Below, piece after piece: positions 11,001 through 19,254 of a stretch of 64,000 bases of DNA (within the stretch, counting starts at the first letter, position 1; each line of letters starts with the position of its first letter). Source of the stretch: Thermogemmata fonticola (lineage in GTDB: Bacteria > Planctomycetota > Planctomycetia > Gemmatales > Gemmataceae); contig NZ_JACEFB010000008.1 of the NCBI RefSeq assembly GCF_013694095.1, forward strand, positions 1 to 64,000, in the 5' to 3' direction. Below the pieces are notes generated by a model. The model was not told the origin of the DNA. It saw nothing but the letters and a program-made list of their open reading frames with translations, and searched no databases. Position numbers and translations under genes: made by a program.

Positions 11001-11553
11001 AGGGTACTACACTGGCCAGGTCGTCGCCGACGCCCGCAAATTCCCTCCGGAAGGGGAATATCTGGTACGCATTGAAGTTCCGGACAGCGCCGGCGAAGTA
11101 CTGCAAAGCCGCTTCCACCTCGTGCGGGCCAACCCGGAGCTGGACAACACCACCCCGGACCATGCGGCCCTGCTAGCCCTGGCCAGCCCCTTCGATACCG
11201 ATCTGCAACGGCGCGTCCCCGAACGCGTTCGGACCCTCTGGAGCCAGCAGCTCCCTAAAGATGAAGGCGGAACTCCTAAACTGAAATTCACCCTGGACGA
11301 CCGCGCCCCGCTCAGCCTCATCCCGGACTGCTTCCGGGCGGAAGAGCAAAGCTCACTGATCCGCGGGCCGGTCAACGATCTCTGGGACCGGGGCATCCAA
11401 TTGCCTCAGCAGCGCGAAGATGGCTCCTGGTGGGAGCGTAACATTCCCAGCGCCTGGAGCGGCAAATACCTGCCCGTCAGTTGGGTGATGCTGGTGGTTA
11501 TCAGCCTGCTGTGTGTGGAATGGGCCGTGCGGAAATTGCTCCGTCTGGCCTGA
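8074..11553 (+). CDS. large vWA membrane protein of the MoxR cluster
   Basis: A 1159-residue protein with about four N-terminal membrane helices (residues 25-175) and a vWA domain. The MIDAS motif is DISPS near residue 190, and IIVFSDGRSNLGSD and FTVAVGVE continue the fold (390-430). A long extracytoplasmic part follows, including a glutamine-amidotransferase-like region (YDLIVAFDPDW and RQGGGLIFVADR, about 670-710). One C-terminal helix (about 1133-1150) ends it. The arrangement mirrors the preceding BatA-like protein, with which it probably forms a membrane complex. The gene is 86 bp downstream of it. Clients and substrate are unknown. Confidence 0.85.
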   Translation: MTPETTRDTEFVFRRLGESFPQFLADLWAALPLTLVVLTLLLFAARIAAQRYYSRGPGAGPGKPAPIVRLLNGAIFLSSATCILWFLYAFYQRDTAQIRSGQAEGTPGESNPVLWYISVGVLFALAAFYVAVQYLRDSRSIRWYWATLLALVRLSVYAILLAVFLLPAQQTWEKTEKRSRVVVLLDISPSITQVSDEVSSGGPRTPRTRIEHLIEFLTDEQVQFVHRLLQNNPVVVYAFGTRLDETPQVMERGSAPWSRQEWEAFAHYDFRPFLLRGLSPAGQQALQNTTTPDWNGPRPPAGQRRAGPPQWADWATQWYARRDEGLSPNPQEPPKPLVAGLSPEDDAILRDNLRKLDRRIEVARAIVLGTNIPDAILTAINREAPNMTQGIIVFSDGRSNLGSDAVIREVRQRASREKIPIFTVAVGVERRFTSIAITEVQTDDVVTPDQGFKVAVHADGVNLAHQSVPVELDVFYLGKDARVTDLKDRQPDFTFNAQTHPRKEPYQITFTPGEPPHGQIEFEIDPAKLQQYPQGKILTEESKDTAIKKPVLKEGVWAVRARIPRHPDEVFPEAEHTRERLGIQVQQKVLRVLLWASAANREFQFLRTFLMREAKDKRVELTLLVQNDAGRSGQLTPNPEERLIKRFPDRLDLADRKVAPDEKGYNLNEYDLIVAFDPDWSEITQQQAEQLQTWVQRQGGGLIFVADRIHTAQLIRRGMEAGSQLNPILEILPVLPDDIIAVKIRAISRHPRRLYLNPIPGSDLLQLEEVDPLTQPSDKGVSPQDPVAGWEQFFTDRERYSKHPDYKVELFPRRGFYSCYPVKEVKPGAHVLAEFAEIDERGELARRPFLVTNNPAAAWRTAFLASPELYRLQSYPSRGREYYERFWGKFLRYMAAKRNVKASRGRILISKELRVGSLIRVQAQILDPSSRPYPLEGGGAISPKFSIWRIAPTSEQPELVEAGLPLQPKLSGNDFEGYYTGQVVADARKFPPEGEYLVRIEVPDSAGEVLQSRFHLVRANPELDNTTPDHAALLALASPFDTDLQRRVPERVRTLWSQQLPKDEGGTPKLKFTLDDRAPLSLIPDCFRAEEQSSLIRGPVNDLWDRGIQLPQQREDGSWWERNIPSAWSGKYLPVSWVMLVVISLLCVEWAVRKLLRLA

Positions 11554-11652
11554 GCGAACAACCCCGATACTCCCGGTGAAGTGTCATCGCTCAATAGCGC
11601 AGGAGACCCAGCACCGCCACGCTACCTGTGCTCGCAGGAGAAAATGAGAACC

Positions 11653-14600
11653 ATGGCTACCTCTGTTCCTACTCCCTCGAGTCCCACCCGGCTGGATGAA
11701 CGCTTGGTCCATCCCCTGGAACAGCTCCGGGGATTGATCCGCCGTTATGTTGTGATCGAAGGGATTCTCGCCGCCCTGATCTTCCTCGGCGGCTGGTATG
11801 CCTTTCTCCTGCTGGTCGACTACGGCGTGTTCAAACTGTTCACCTGGGATTGGGTGGTGGAAAGTGGACGCTGGCTGCGAGGGGCCGCTTTGACGGCCGC
11901 TCTGATCCTCCTCGTCGCTCTCCTCGTGCGGCGGATCATTATCCGCTTGACAACCGAATTGTCGTATCCATCACTGGCCTTGGTTCTGGAACGACACTTC
12001 CCGGACTTGCTAGGAGACCGTCTCATCACCGCGGTCGAGCTGGCCGATGTGGAACGGATGGCTCGCTACGGTTATTCCCCAGCCATGATCCGGCAAACGA
12101 TTGCTGAAGCACGCGAGCTGGTGGGCCGGGTTGCCGTGTGGGAAGTTTTCAACTGGGAGCGTTTGCAGCGCATGGCAGTCTGGGCCATCGGCCTCCCCTT
12201 GCTCACGGTGCTATTGTCCTTCGCCATACATGCCGTGGCGGTCGGAGGCTTTCAGCCACGGGCGGCCGCCTGGAAACTCTGGCACGTGACGACCCTGCTC
12301 GTGGAACGCGACATCCTGCTCTGGGACACCCCCTGGCCCCGCCGCGCCTTGCTGATCCCTGATGAAGCCACGGCCCAAGGGCTGCGTATCGCACGAGATG
12401 GCGGGGCGGCCCGGCTGCGAGCCTACTCCTACCGCTGGGTCATCGCCGACCGCAACCGGCCGGAAGGATGGCGACCTCTGCTTTGGAGCGATGTAACCGA
12501 AAACTGGATTGGCCGGAGCATCCCAGCCATTCCTTTCCCGCTCCTGGGTTTGCCGGACGAACCCAACACCCGGACAGCTCTGGCAGGACTCGCCGGAGCA
12601 CCCCTCTTGCCTGCTCCTGGAAGCTTCCCGGAGACCAACCCAACTCTCCCCACAGATCCGTCAGCCTGGACGGTCGATGAACTCGAGCGTCGCCTTTTCA
12701 GCAAGGATGAAGCCCTCCAGCGGCGCTTACGCCAAGCTATGGGAGACCAGTATGGGGCGTTGCTGGCTGTGTTCCACCGCCTGGAAGCCTTGGCTAACGA
12801 TCCCGCCTGGGGCCGCACCCTACGGCACCTGGAGGTTCCCGCTCAGGTGTTCTACAGCTACAGCGGCCGGCGCACTGCCGGAAGCGGCCCCCTGGCTCCG
12901 GAAGGACATAACGCCTACGTGGGAGAGATCAGTGGTCTGAAGGAGGATGTCCGTTTTGTTCTCAAGGCCGAAGATTTCCGCACACCGCCGCGCCCGATCA
13001 CTCTGGTTCCTCCCCCCACGCTGACCCTCTTGACGGCCACCACCTACGAACCCGCCTATCTGCACCATCCCGCCCCGCAGGGCCGAGGTTACGAAGCCCT
13101 CCGCGGTCTGCGCCAGCGCATGCCGGAACAACGCCTCTCCCTCACCGGCGATAAGAGCATTCTGATCGTCCCCTCCGGGACAGAAGTGGTTCTCACGGCC
13201 ACCACGGAAGAGCCGATTGTCGCCGCCTATGTTCTCCCCAAGGTGGGACGACTTCCCGGTGCTAAACCGGGTTCTGCCGCTCCGGTCCCCTTGCCACTGA
13301 TTGACGCCAGGGCCGATCCGGACGCCCCCGCCGCGCCCCCGTCAGGCCGGACTTGCGTGCTGGAGTTCCGCAACGAGTTCCGCCTCACCGCTCCGGTTGA
13401 ATGCGAGTTGGAACTGGTCAATGCCGATGGCATTCGCTCCCGCCGAGAACTGCTCATCCAGGTGGTGGACGATCAACCGCCGACTGTGGAAATCGCTCCC
13501 GACATCATCCGCCGCGTTGGGAATCGCTACTACGTGACCCCGCGGGCTAAAATCCCCTTCCACCCAGACAGCTACCTGCGGGACGATCATGGATTGAGCA
13601 AGGTGGAGTATCTCGCCACCTTTTACCCGGAAGAAAGTGAATTCGGCCAGGGTTTACGCGCCGCCCACGCCCTGCGAGCCTTGGCTCCTCTCCCCGTGCC
13701 GGGAAGTCCCGCTCCGCTGGAAGCCGCTGTAATGACCCATTGGGCCCAGCGCACCACCCAACAACCCCCTGCGCAAGAAGCGGCCTTCCTCCTGGCCAAG
13801 TTCTATCGCCTCGAACAGGCCCTCCGCCGCGAAACGCCTGAACATCTAGCTACTCTCCTACAGCAACCCCTCTCTCGCGAAAACCGCGACCTGGTCCGGA
13901 CCTTCAAGCTGCGGACCGAAATCCTCCCCCGCCGCACCACTCGCTCCGACGGTTCCCTGGAATCATTCCGCTGGGAAGTGGATGGCGATTACTTCGATAT
14001 GAGCGGTCTGGGACTGGAAACCCCAACAGGCGAGGTCCAGCAGCGCTACCGCGTGGATCTGACCATCCGCGCCACGGATACCAACTTCGATACCGGACCG
14101 CAAACCGCAATCACGGCCGAACCGCTCCGCCTGCTGGTCGTCTCCCCGGCGGACCTGCTCGTCGAGATCGGCAAGGAGGAGGAAGCGCTGGCGGTCAAAC
14201 TCGACGATGCCTTGCGCCGCCTCAATGATGCCCAGCGTAAATACGCATACGTCCGCTCCGTCCACGAGAGCCAGCGCCTCGACGAGCTGGATCCTGCTCG
14301 GGTTCGTGCCAAAGATTGCGCTCAAGACCTCAGCAAAGCCCGCGAGCTGGTTCAGCAAGTCGCTCGCGAATTCCGGCGCATCGAACGGGAATGCATCGTC
14401 AATCAACTGGAAGAACGCACCCTCATCCACTACGGCACGTTCACCAACCGCCTCGATCGGGTCTTAGGTGATAATCCCCTGACCATCAGCCCGGAGGAAG
14501 ACGAACAATGGCGCAGCGGACGGCTGTTGCCCGAACAAACCTTCCCGGAAGTGGAAACGCTCCAGCAAAGGGTCTTGACCAGCCTCGAAGAAGGGCGGCT

Positions 14601-15093
14601 GGCCGAACCGCTCCTCGTCGTCCAGGCCGATAACGCTCTTCAGGCCCTCTACCGCGAATTGAGTAAAATCCGCTCTATCCTCGGCGAAGCCCAAAGCAAA
14701 GACCGCCTCATCCGCGAGCTGACGGCACTGATCGAGCGCCGCGAACGCATCCGTCAGGAACTGATCCGCTGGCGCGCAGAACTCGAAGCCGATCGCTTCG
14801 CCAAAGAACCGGCGATCGGCCCCGCTGGACCTGTCTTCCTCGCCAAAGGGGAAAGCAAGCGCCTCAAGCACACTATCCGCTGGCGTCAATACGAGGAAGA
14901 TGAATTGTCCATCCAATTGACCGTCTCCCAACCCCAGGCCTTGCAGGTACCCGCGCAACTGAAACTCAACTTCGAGACCCACCAGAATGAGTTTGACTAT
15001 GAAGTGCGCGCCGGCAACATCGAAGGGGAATTTACTATTACTCTCACCCCCAAGAGTGGGCAGCCCGTAACTGTCAAGGTTACAGTCAAATGA
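11653..15093 (+). CDS. large membrane protein with coiled coil (DUF4175-like position)
   Basis: About 1146 residues. Three hydrophobic helices lie near the N-terminus (about 35-60, 75-95 and 180-205), followed by a long beta-rich extracytoplasmic part. An alpha-helical, Glu/Arg/Leu-rich coiled coil (about 840-1070) comes next, and a short C-terminal domain rich in Thr and Val. Proteins with this layout follow the vWA genes in many planctomycete MoxR clusters and resemble DUF4175 proteins, but I cannot confirm family membership. The frame opens with a GTG at 11581. ATG at 11653 (12 nt after AGGAG) or 11644 (3 nt after it) are better starts, and I chose 11653. Confidence 0.8.
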   Translation: MATSVPTPSSPTRLDERLVHPLEQLRGLIRRYVVIEGILAALIFLGGWYAFLLLVDYGVFKLFTWDWVVESGRWLRGAALTAALILLVALLVRRIIIRLTTELSYPSLALVLERHFPDLLGDRLITAVELADVERMARYGYSPAMIRQTIAEARELVGRVAVWEVFNWERLQRMAVWAIGLPLLTVLLSFAIHAVAVGGFQPRAAAWKLWHVTTLLVERDILLWDTPWPRRALLIPDEATAQGLRIARDGGAARLRAYSYRWVIADRNRPEGWRPLLWSDVTENWIGRSIPAIPFPLLGLPDEPNTRTALAGLAGAPLLPAPGSFPETNPTLPTDPSAWTVDELERRLFSKDEALQRRLRQAMGDQYGALLAVFHRLEALANDPAWGRTLRHLEVPAQVFYSYSGRRTAGSGPLAPEGHNAYVGEISGLKEDVRFVLKAEDFRTPPRPITLVPPPTLTLLTATTYEPAYLHHPAPQGRGYEALRGLRQRMPEQRLSLTGDKSILIVPSGTEVVLTATTEEPIVAAYVLPKVGRLPGAKPGSAAPVPLPLIDARADPDAPAAPPSGRTCVLEFRNEFRLTAPVECELELVNADGIRSRRELLIQVVDDQPPTVEIAPDIIRRVGNRYYVTPRAKIPFHPDSYLRDDHGLSKVEYLATFYPEESEFGQGLRAAHALRALAPLPVPGSPAPLEAAVMTHWAQRTTQQPPAQEAAFLLAKFYRLEQALRRETPEHLATLLQQPLSRENRDLVRTFKLRTEILPRRTTRSDGSLESFRWEVDGDYFDMSGLGLETPTGEVQQRYRVDLTIRATDTNFDTGPQTAITAEPLRLLVVSPADLLVEIGKEEEALAVKLDDALRRLNDAQRKYAYVRSVHESQRLDELDPARVRAKDCAQDLSKARELVQQVAREFRRIERECIVNQLEERTLIHYGTFTNRLDRVLGDNPLTISPEEDEQWRSGRLLPEQTFPEVETLQQRVLTSLEEGRLAEPLLVVQADNALQALYRELSKIRSILGEAQSKDRLIRELTALIERRERIRQELIRWRAELEADRFAKEPAIGPAGPVFLAKGESKRLKHTIRWRQYEEDELSIQLTVSQPQALQVPAQLKLNFETHQNEFDYEVRAGNIEGEFTITLTPKSGQPVTVKVTVK

Positions 15094-15475
15094 TCCTAGT
15101 CCCTGCCGGCAGATCCCCCGTCCGGGAAAGCCCGGACAATCTCAAGGGCACCGGCCAGCATCCTGCCTCCGCACTCGGCCAATTGCCGTAATCCCGCACG
15201 AGCAGGCCGGCCAAGGGGGAGCAAGTCGGTCCAGGCAAAGGGGGGCGTAGCAACGTATAATCGTAACAAGGTGGATTGTTACAGTTGTCAAAAGGCAGGG
15301 TCAGTCGTCATAGTGATGACAGCATCGCTCGTCGTGCGACCTAGCCAGAGCACCAGGGGAATAGCCCGGCTCCAACGGCTGGGATCGAGAGCAAGCCCAA
15401 GGGATCGCTTGTGTCCGCCGTCGAAGGCGTACCGGACCAACTGAAACCGGACCCACTGAAGAGGAGAAAACATCC
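15094..15475 (+). other. intergenic region with small hairpin and a -10-like box
   Basis: No gene seen. A perfect 7-bp hairpin GTCCGGG-AAAG-CCCGGAC (15120-15137) lies 27 nt after the preceding stop but has no T-run, so it is only a weak terminator candidate. A perfect TATAAT (15256-15261) lies 215 bp before the next start, without a good -35. A ribosome binding site GAGGAG directly precedes the ATG at 15476. Confidence 0.4.
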
Positions 15476-17563
15476 ATGAACAGCCCGTGGTCACCCCTAC
15501 CCGTTCTGGGACGAATCGGTCGTGGCTGGGCCGTCGGGATTCTGGCCGTGTTGTGTTGGGGTGTCGGCTGGCTGGCCGCTCAGCAACCTCCCCCTGCTGA
15601 CCGCCTCAAGAGCACTGAAGAGGAAAACCTCAAGCTCTACAAGCGTTTCGCAGACGAAATGCTCCGACTGGCCCAACGCTGGGAAAAAAGCGACAACCCG
15701 GAGGATCGGGAACGCGCCAAGGTCCTGCGGGCGGCTCTCAACCTGGCGGAACAGCGCGGCGTGGAAAACCTCTACAAGGAACTGATCCAGGGACTGAGCC
15801 GCCCCAATCCGACCAGCAGTGACTTTGAAACACTCCTGGGAAAGGATGCTCGCCTCTTGGCTGCTCTGCGCGAAATCCTCCTCACCTTGACCACGGAAGA
15901 TGAAGCCGAACGCCTCCGCCGGCAAATCGCCGAAATGCAAAAAACCCTCGGCGAATTGAAGCAACTCAAGCGGGACCTGGAAAACGTCCGCGCCCGGACG
16001 GAAAACCCCCGAAGTGATAGCGACAAGATCGCCAAAGACCAGCGCGACCTAGCGAACCGAACCCAAGACCTGGCCAACCGGCTCGGCGGGCAGGAGGGTA
16101 AAGGCACCAGCGGCAACGCTCAGGCCGGTAAGGACGATCGGGCCGAAACCAAACCGGAAAGCAAGCCCGGTGAAGCCGCCCCCGAAGCCCGTCCCGATAC
16201 CCCCGATAGCAAAGGCGACACCAAGGCCGCGGGAGAGAATGCCGCCAATCCCGCGGAATCTCGTTCCGCTCCCCCTTCCGATGCTAATGCCGGAGAAGAC
16301 CGCGACGCTCCCAAAGACCCCCAGGCCGCCGGCTCCAAACCCTCCGAAGCCAAACCCTCGAATTCTGCCCAGAATCCCGGCAACGGCAATAATCCCTCTA
16401 ATCCGAACGCCGGGAACCAAAATCCCAATCAACCGGGCCAGAGCAGCAGCCAGAACCCCAACAACGCCAGCACCCCCAACGCTGGACAGCAACAGGCAGG
16501 AGCCAGCAAGTCCCAAGGGGAAGGCAAAGGAGAGTCCCGTTCCAGCAACGGGCAGCAAGGCGGCCAAGGCAAGCCGATGAACCAACAGGCCAGCGGCAGC
16601 CAGGGCAGCTCCGGCCAGCAACAAGCGGGTTCTTCCAAGCCCTCCGGCGGCCAGAGTGGCGGGCAAAGCGGCGGCCAGAGCGGCGGACAAAGCGGCGGAC
16701 AAAGTGGCGGACAACAAGGAAATAATTCCTCGCAACGGGACCCCGCCCAGCAAAACGTCCAGGAGGCCGTGCCACCCCAACAGGGCGCGGAACAAGATAT
16801 CCGCAATAACAAGCGGGAGGAAGCCTCCAAGAAACAGGATGACGCCATCCGCAAGATCGAAGAAGCCATCCGGGAACTGGAAAAACGCCTCAAACAAATG
16901 CGGGAAAAGGAACTCCTCAAACTCCTCGCCAACCTCGAAGAGCGAATCAACCGCATGCTCCGCATGCAGATCGAAGTCCGGGAAGCCACCATCCGGATTG
17001 ATCAGGGCATTCAGCGGAATAACGGTCAACGAACGACTGCGGACCTGCAAAAAGCCCAGGTCGAGGCGGAAAAGGAAATGCAAATCATCCTGGAAGCGGA
17101 CAAAGCCCTCCAACTGATGGAAAACGAAGGGTCCGCCGTGGTCTTTGCCGGCGTCCTGCGTGAAGTCCGCAGCGACATGGAAACAGTCCGCAAACGCCTC
17201 GAAGCCGGCCGGGTCGAAAAGCAAACCCAGGACATCGAGCAGGACATCATCGATCAACTGCTCATGATGCGCGAAGCCCTCAAAAAGGCCCGCCAGGACA
17301 TGGAAAACCAGGCCAACAACAGCCAGCCTTCGGATCCCAACGCCCGCCAAGGCAAACCGAAACTGATCGACCTGCTCAACGAACTGAAACTGGTCCGTTC
17401 CTTACAGGACCAGGTCAATAAACGGACGATTAGCTACAACAAACAGGAGCCGGGAGAACAAGCCAAAGACCCCCTCCTTCAGGAAGAGATTCGCAAACTC
17501 GGCGAACGCCAGCGCATCATCCAGGAGATGCTCCACAAAATCGCCACGCAGGCGAACCAGTAA
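15476..17563 (+). CDS. exported low-complexity / coiled-coil protein
   Basis: A 695-residue protein with an N-terminal signal or anchor (about residues 15-35, ending AAQQ). A charged helical region follows (40-210), then a disordered Asn/Gln/Gly/Ser/Pro-rich stretch (about 215-430), then long Glu/Lys/Arg-rich coiled coils (about 440-695). The disordered part includes six GGQS-type repeats. I recognise no enzyme domain. It is the sixth gene of the MoxR/vWA cluster and probably a periplasmic scaffold or partner of the preceding coiled-coil membrane protein (inference). Start ATG with GAGGAG upstream. The composition means database hits to its middle part would be unreliable. Confidence 0.82.
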   Translation: MNSPWSPLPVLGRIGRGWAVGILAVLCWGVGWLAAQQPPPADRLKSTEEENLKLYKRFADEMLRLAQRWEKSDNPEDRERAKVLRAALNLAEQRGVENLYKELIQGLSRPNPTSSDFETLLGKDARLLAALREILLTLTTEDEAERLRRQIAEMQKTLGELKQLKRDLENVRARTENPRSDSDKIAKDQRDLANRTQDLANRLGGQEGKGTSGNAQAGKDDRAETKPESKPGEAAPEARPDTPDSKGDTKAAGENAANPAESRSAPPSDANAGEDRDAPKDPQAAGSKPSEAKPSNSAQNPGNGNNPSNPNAGNQNPNQPGQSSSQNPNNASTPNAGQQQAGASKSQGEGKGESRSSNGQQGGQGKPMNQQASGSQGSSGQQQAGSSKPSGGQSGGQSGGQSGGQSGGQSGGQQGNNSSQRDPAQQNVQEAVPPQQGAEQDIRNNKREEASKKQDDAIRKIEEAIRELEKRLKQMREKELLKLLANLEERINRMLRMQIEVREATIRIDQGIQRNNGQRTTADLQKAQVEAEKEMQIILEADKALQLMENEGSAVVFAGVLREVRSDMETVRKRLEAGRVEKQTQDIEQDIIDQLLMMREALKKARQDMENQANNSQPSDPNARQGKPKLIDLLNELKLVRSLQDQVNKRTISYNKQEPGEQAKDPLLQEEIRKLGERQRIIQEMLHKIATQANQ
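16646..16717 (+). repeat. 12-bp tandem repeat coding for (GGQS)n
   Basis: Six consecutive 12-bp units, each coding Gly-Gly-Gln-Ser (the last Gly-Gly-Gln-Gln), lie in the disordered part of the exported coiled-coil protein. Units differ mostly at third codon positions (GGC/GGG/GGA, CAG/CAA), so the array is not freshly amplified, but copy number could still vary between strains. Confidence 0.85.
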
Positions 17564-17582
17564 TCTGTCTCCGAGGACGGAA

Positions 17583-17606
17583 AGAGGGGGATGACCTTCC
17601 CCCTCT
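17583..17606 (+). terminator. hairpin after the coiled-coil gene
   Basis: A perfect 9-bp stem AGAGGGGGA / TCCCCCTCT with a 6-nt loop lies 20 nt after the stop at 17563. There is no T-run after it, so it may be a weak or factor-dependent terminator, or an mRNA-stabilising hairpin. Confidence 0.4.
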
Positions 17607-17653
17607 CCCATGGAGCGGCTGAGCAAACCCTGTTGTGATCTTACGTCCAACCG

Positions 17654-17682
17654 GTTATCCTGAATGAGGATACAATGATAAC
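17654..17682. promoter_or_regulatory. palindromic sequence upstream of the 369-residue exported protein
   Basis: The region holds the inverted repeat TATCCT-GAATG-AGGATA (17656-17672), and GTTATC (17654-17659) is matched by a GATAAC at about 17677-17682. It may be an operator overlapping a -10-like TACAAT. The rest of 17607-17876 shows no gene; AGGAG precedes the GTG start. Confidence 0.3.
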
Positions 17683-17876
17683 AGAATCACCGACCTGTGA
17701 GGAATGACCCCTTCAACCGTCTTCAGAGGTGAAGGAGTTAGAGCCGCAGGGTGGCGCCTGACCAGGCGGCGGTTAGTTCCTGTGAAACACACTTAGCGAA
17801 CAAAGTTTCACCAGCAATTGGGCCAGAGTGGCAAAGTGATGGAATCCTACTATAGACCTTCCGGAGGAGATTAGCC

Positions 17877-18986
17877 GTGTCCGCTCGCATTCTCTCTTGG
17901 ACGCTTCTGACGGCGGGTTGTGCCTGGGTGCTCTCCGCCAGCACGATGGCTCGTGCCGCCGAGCCGAACAAGTCCGGGCGCACTCCGACTTTCGGCTTCA
18001 GCACCCTCCGCACGATGACGGAGGAAGCTGCCAAGACCCAAGCCCTGGAGTGGCTCCGCAGCACGGGACGCTATGATGCCGCCACCTTCGACCGGATTTG
18101 GAATGATCAGGGGCGCTCGCTCATCGACCGCACGGCGGATGTGCTAGCTCTGGGACTGCCCCAAGCTCAGGCCGCTCTCCAGCAGGTCCGCGATCCCAAC
18201 GCTCCTCCTCCGGAAGCAGCCCCCGCCTTCCTTCGGGACAGCAGTCTGGATCCGTTCGTGCGGACCAACCTTGCGTTGGCTTTCGCCAAGGCTGCGGTCA
18301 ATCGCAAGGTTTACGAAGAAGCATTGGAAGCTCTCAACGGAGGAGTGGTGGAGAAGGCTGTGGACCCCGCCGCCTTCCTCTTCTACAAGGCCGTGTGCGA
18401 ACATGCCACGATCCAAAAGAGCGCCGCTACCCGTTCTATCCTCCGCTTGCTCGATGAAGTGGCCGACGCCCCAGATCGCTACAAGCTCGTCGCCTCCCTG
18501 ATGTTCTTCGAGATGCAAAATTGGTCTCCTGATCCGAAAGACCTGGCCAACATCGAACGGTTGATGGACAACAGCGGGCGGCGCCTGGAACTGGCCCGCG
18601 CCGGCGAAAAAACCCAAGACATCCAGCGTAAAATCATCTTCCGCCTCGATGAGCTGATCAAGGAACTGGAAAATCAGCAGAAAAACGGCGGCGGCCAATG
18701 CAACGGCGGCAACTGCCCCAATGGCGGCCAACCCAACGGGAATCGCCCCGGCAGCCAGCAGAATGCCAGCAACCCGGCCCCCGATAGCGTCATCATGGGC
18801 GGCTCCGGAAAAGGAATCGTCGATGAAAAGGAACTCCGCAAGATCGCCGAGAGCTGGGGTACTCTTCCCCCCGACAAGCGCGCCAAGATCATCGAAGACA
18901 TCAACCGCGACCTGCCGCCCAAGTACAAGCCGATCATCGACGAGTATTTCAAGGCCCTCAACCGGATTCACGGCTACAGCAAATAA
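17877..18986 (+). CDS. exported helical protein, last gene of the MoxR/vWA cluster
   Basis: A 369-residue protein starting at GTG (GGAGGAG at about 17862-17868). A signal peptide (LLTAGCAWVLSASTMARAAE) ends near residue 34. The mature protein is helical, with a Gly/Asn-rich linker containing CNGGNC (about 270-300) and a conserved-looking C-terminal segment (about 305-365) rich in Lys, Asp and Pro. I do not recognise the family. Similar exported proteins close MoxR/BatA clusters in planctomycetes, so a role in the same envelope complex is the best guess. It is separated by about 310 bp from the previous gene and may have its own promoter. Confidence 0.78.
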   Translation: MSARILSWTLLTAGCAWVLSASTMARAAEPNKSGRTPTFGFSTLRTMTEEAAKTQALEWLRSTGRYDAATFDRIWNDQGRSLIDRTADVLALGLPQAQAALQQVRDPNAPPPEAAPAFLRDSSLDPFVRTNLALAFAKAAVNRKVYEEALEALNGGVVEKAVDPAAFLFYKAVCEHATIQKSAATRSILRLLDEVADAPDRYKLVASLMFFEMQNWSPDPKDLANIERLMDNSGRRLELARAGEKTQDIQRKIIFRLDELIKELENQQKNGGGQCNGGNCPNGGQPNGNRPGSQQNASNPAPDSVIMGGSGKGIVDEKELRKIAESWGTLPPDKRAKIIEDINRDLPPKYKPIIDEYFKALNRIHGYSK

Positions 18987-19254
18987 GCGTGGGCCAGGCG
19001 GCGGGATGGATCCCCCTCCCGCTTCAAAACCCCGTCATGACCAGGCTATGACCAGGTTCACAACGGACTCTCAAGCGGTGACCCCCTGCGGTCACCGCTC
19101 GGCTCAACGGATGGAGGAACCGCTGGACGCTCGTGCTCCCTCCCATCATCTTGGAGTGGGTAGAGTCTTGTTTCCATTCGGGCCACTGGCACGCCGGTCT
19201 GGAAGCCGCCCTTTCCTAGCTTTTCTGGTTCCAAACATTCATCGCCAAGCTCTC

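Noticed and set aside
9940-11163. 407-codon minus-strand frame opposite the large vWA gene
   Set aside because: The plus strand has a vWA protein with clear motifs; this frame has none.
16646-16717. (GGQS)n array as a CRISPR-like repeat
   Set aside because: Units are contiguous, 12 bp and in frame with a protein; no spacers.
16049-17350. 433-codon minus-strand frame opposite the disordered coiled-coil gene
   Set aside because: It mirrors the low-complexity coding sequence of the plus-strand gene; hydrophobic run is the reverse of Gln/Gly/Ser codons.
18721-19254. Upstream extension of the NPCBM-like gene by 178 codons
   Set aside because: It overlaps the end of the preceding gene, is Arg/Pro/Ser-rich, and the signal peptide begins only at 19255.
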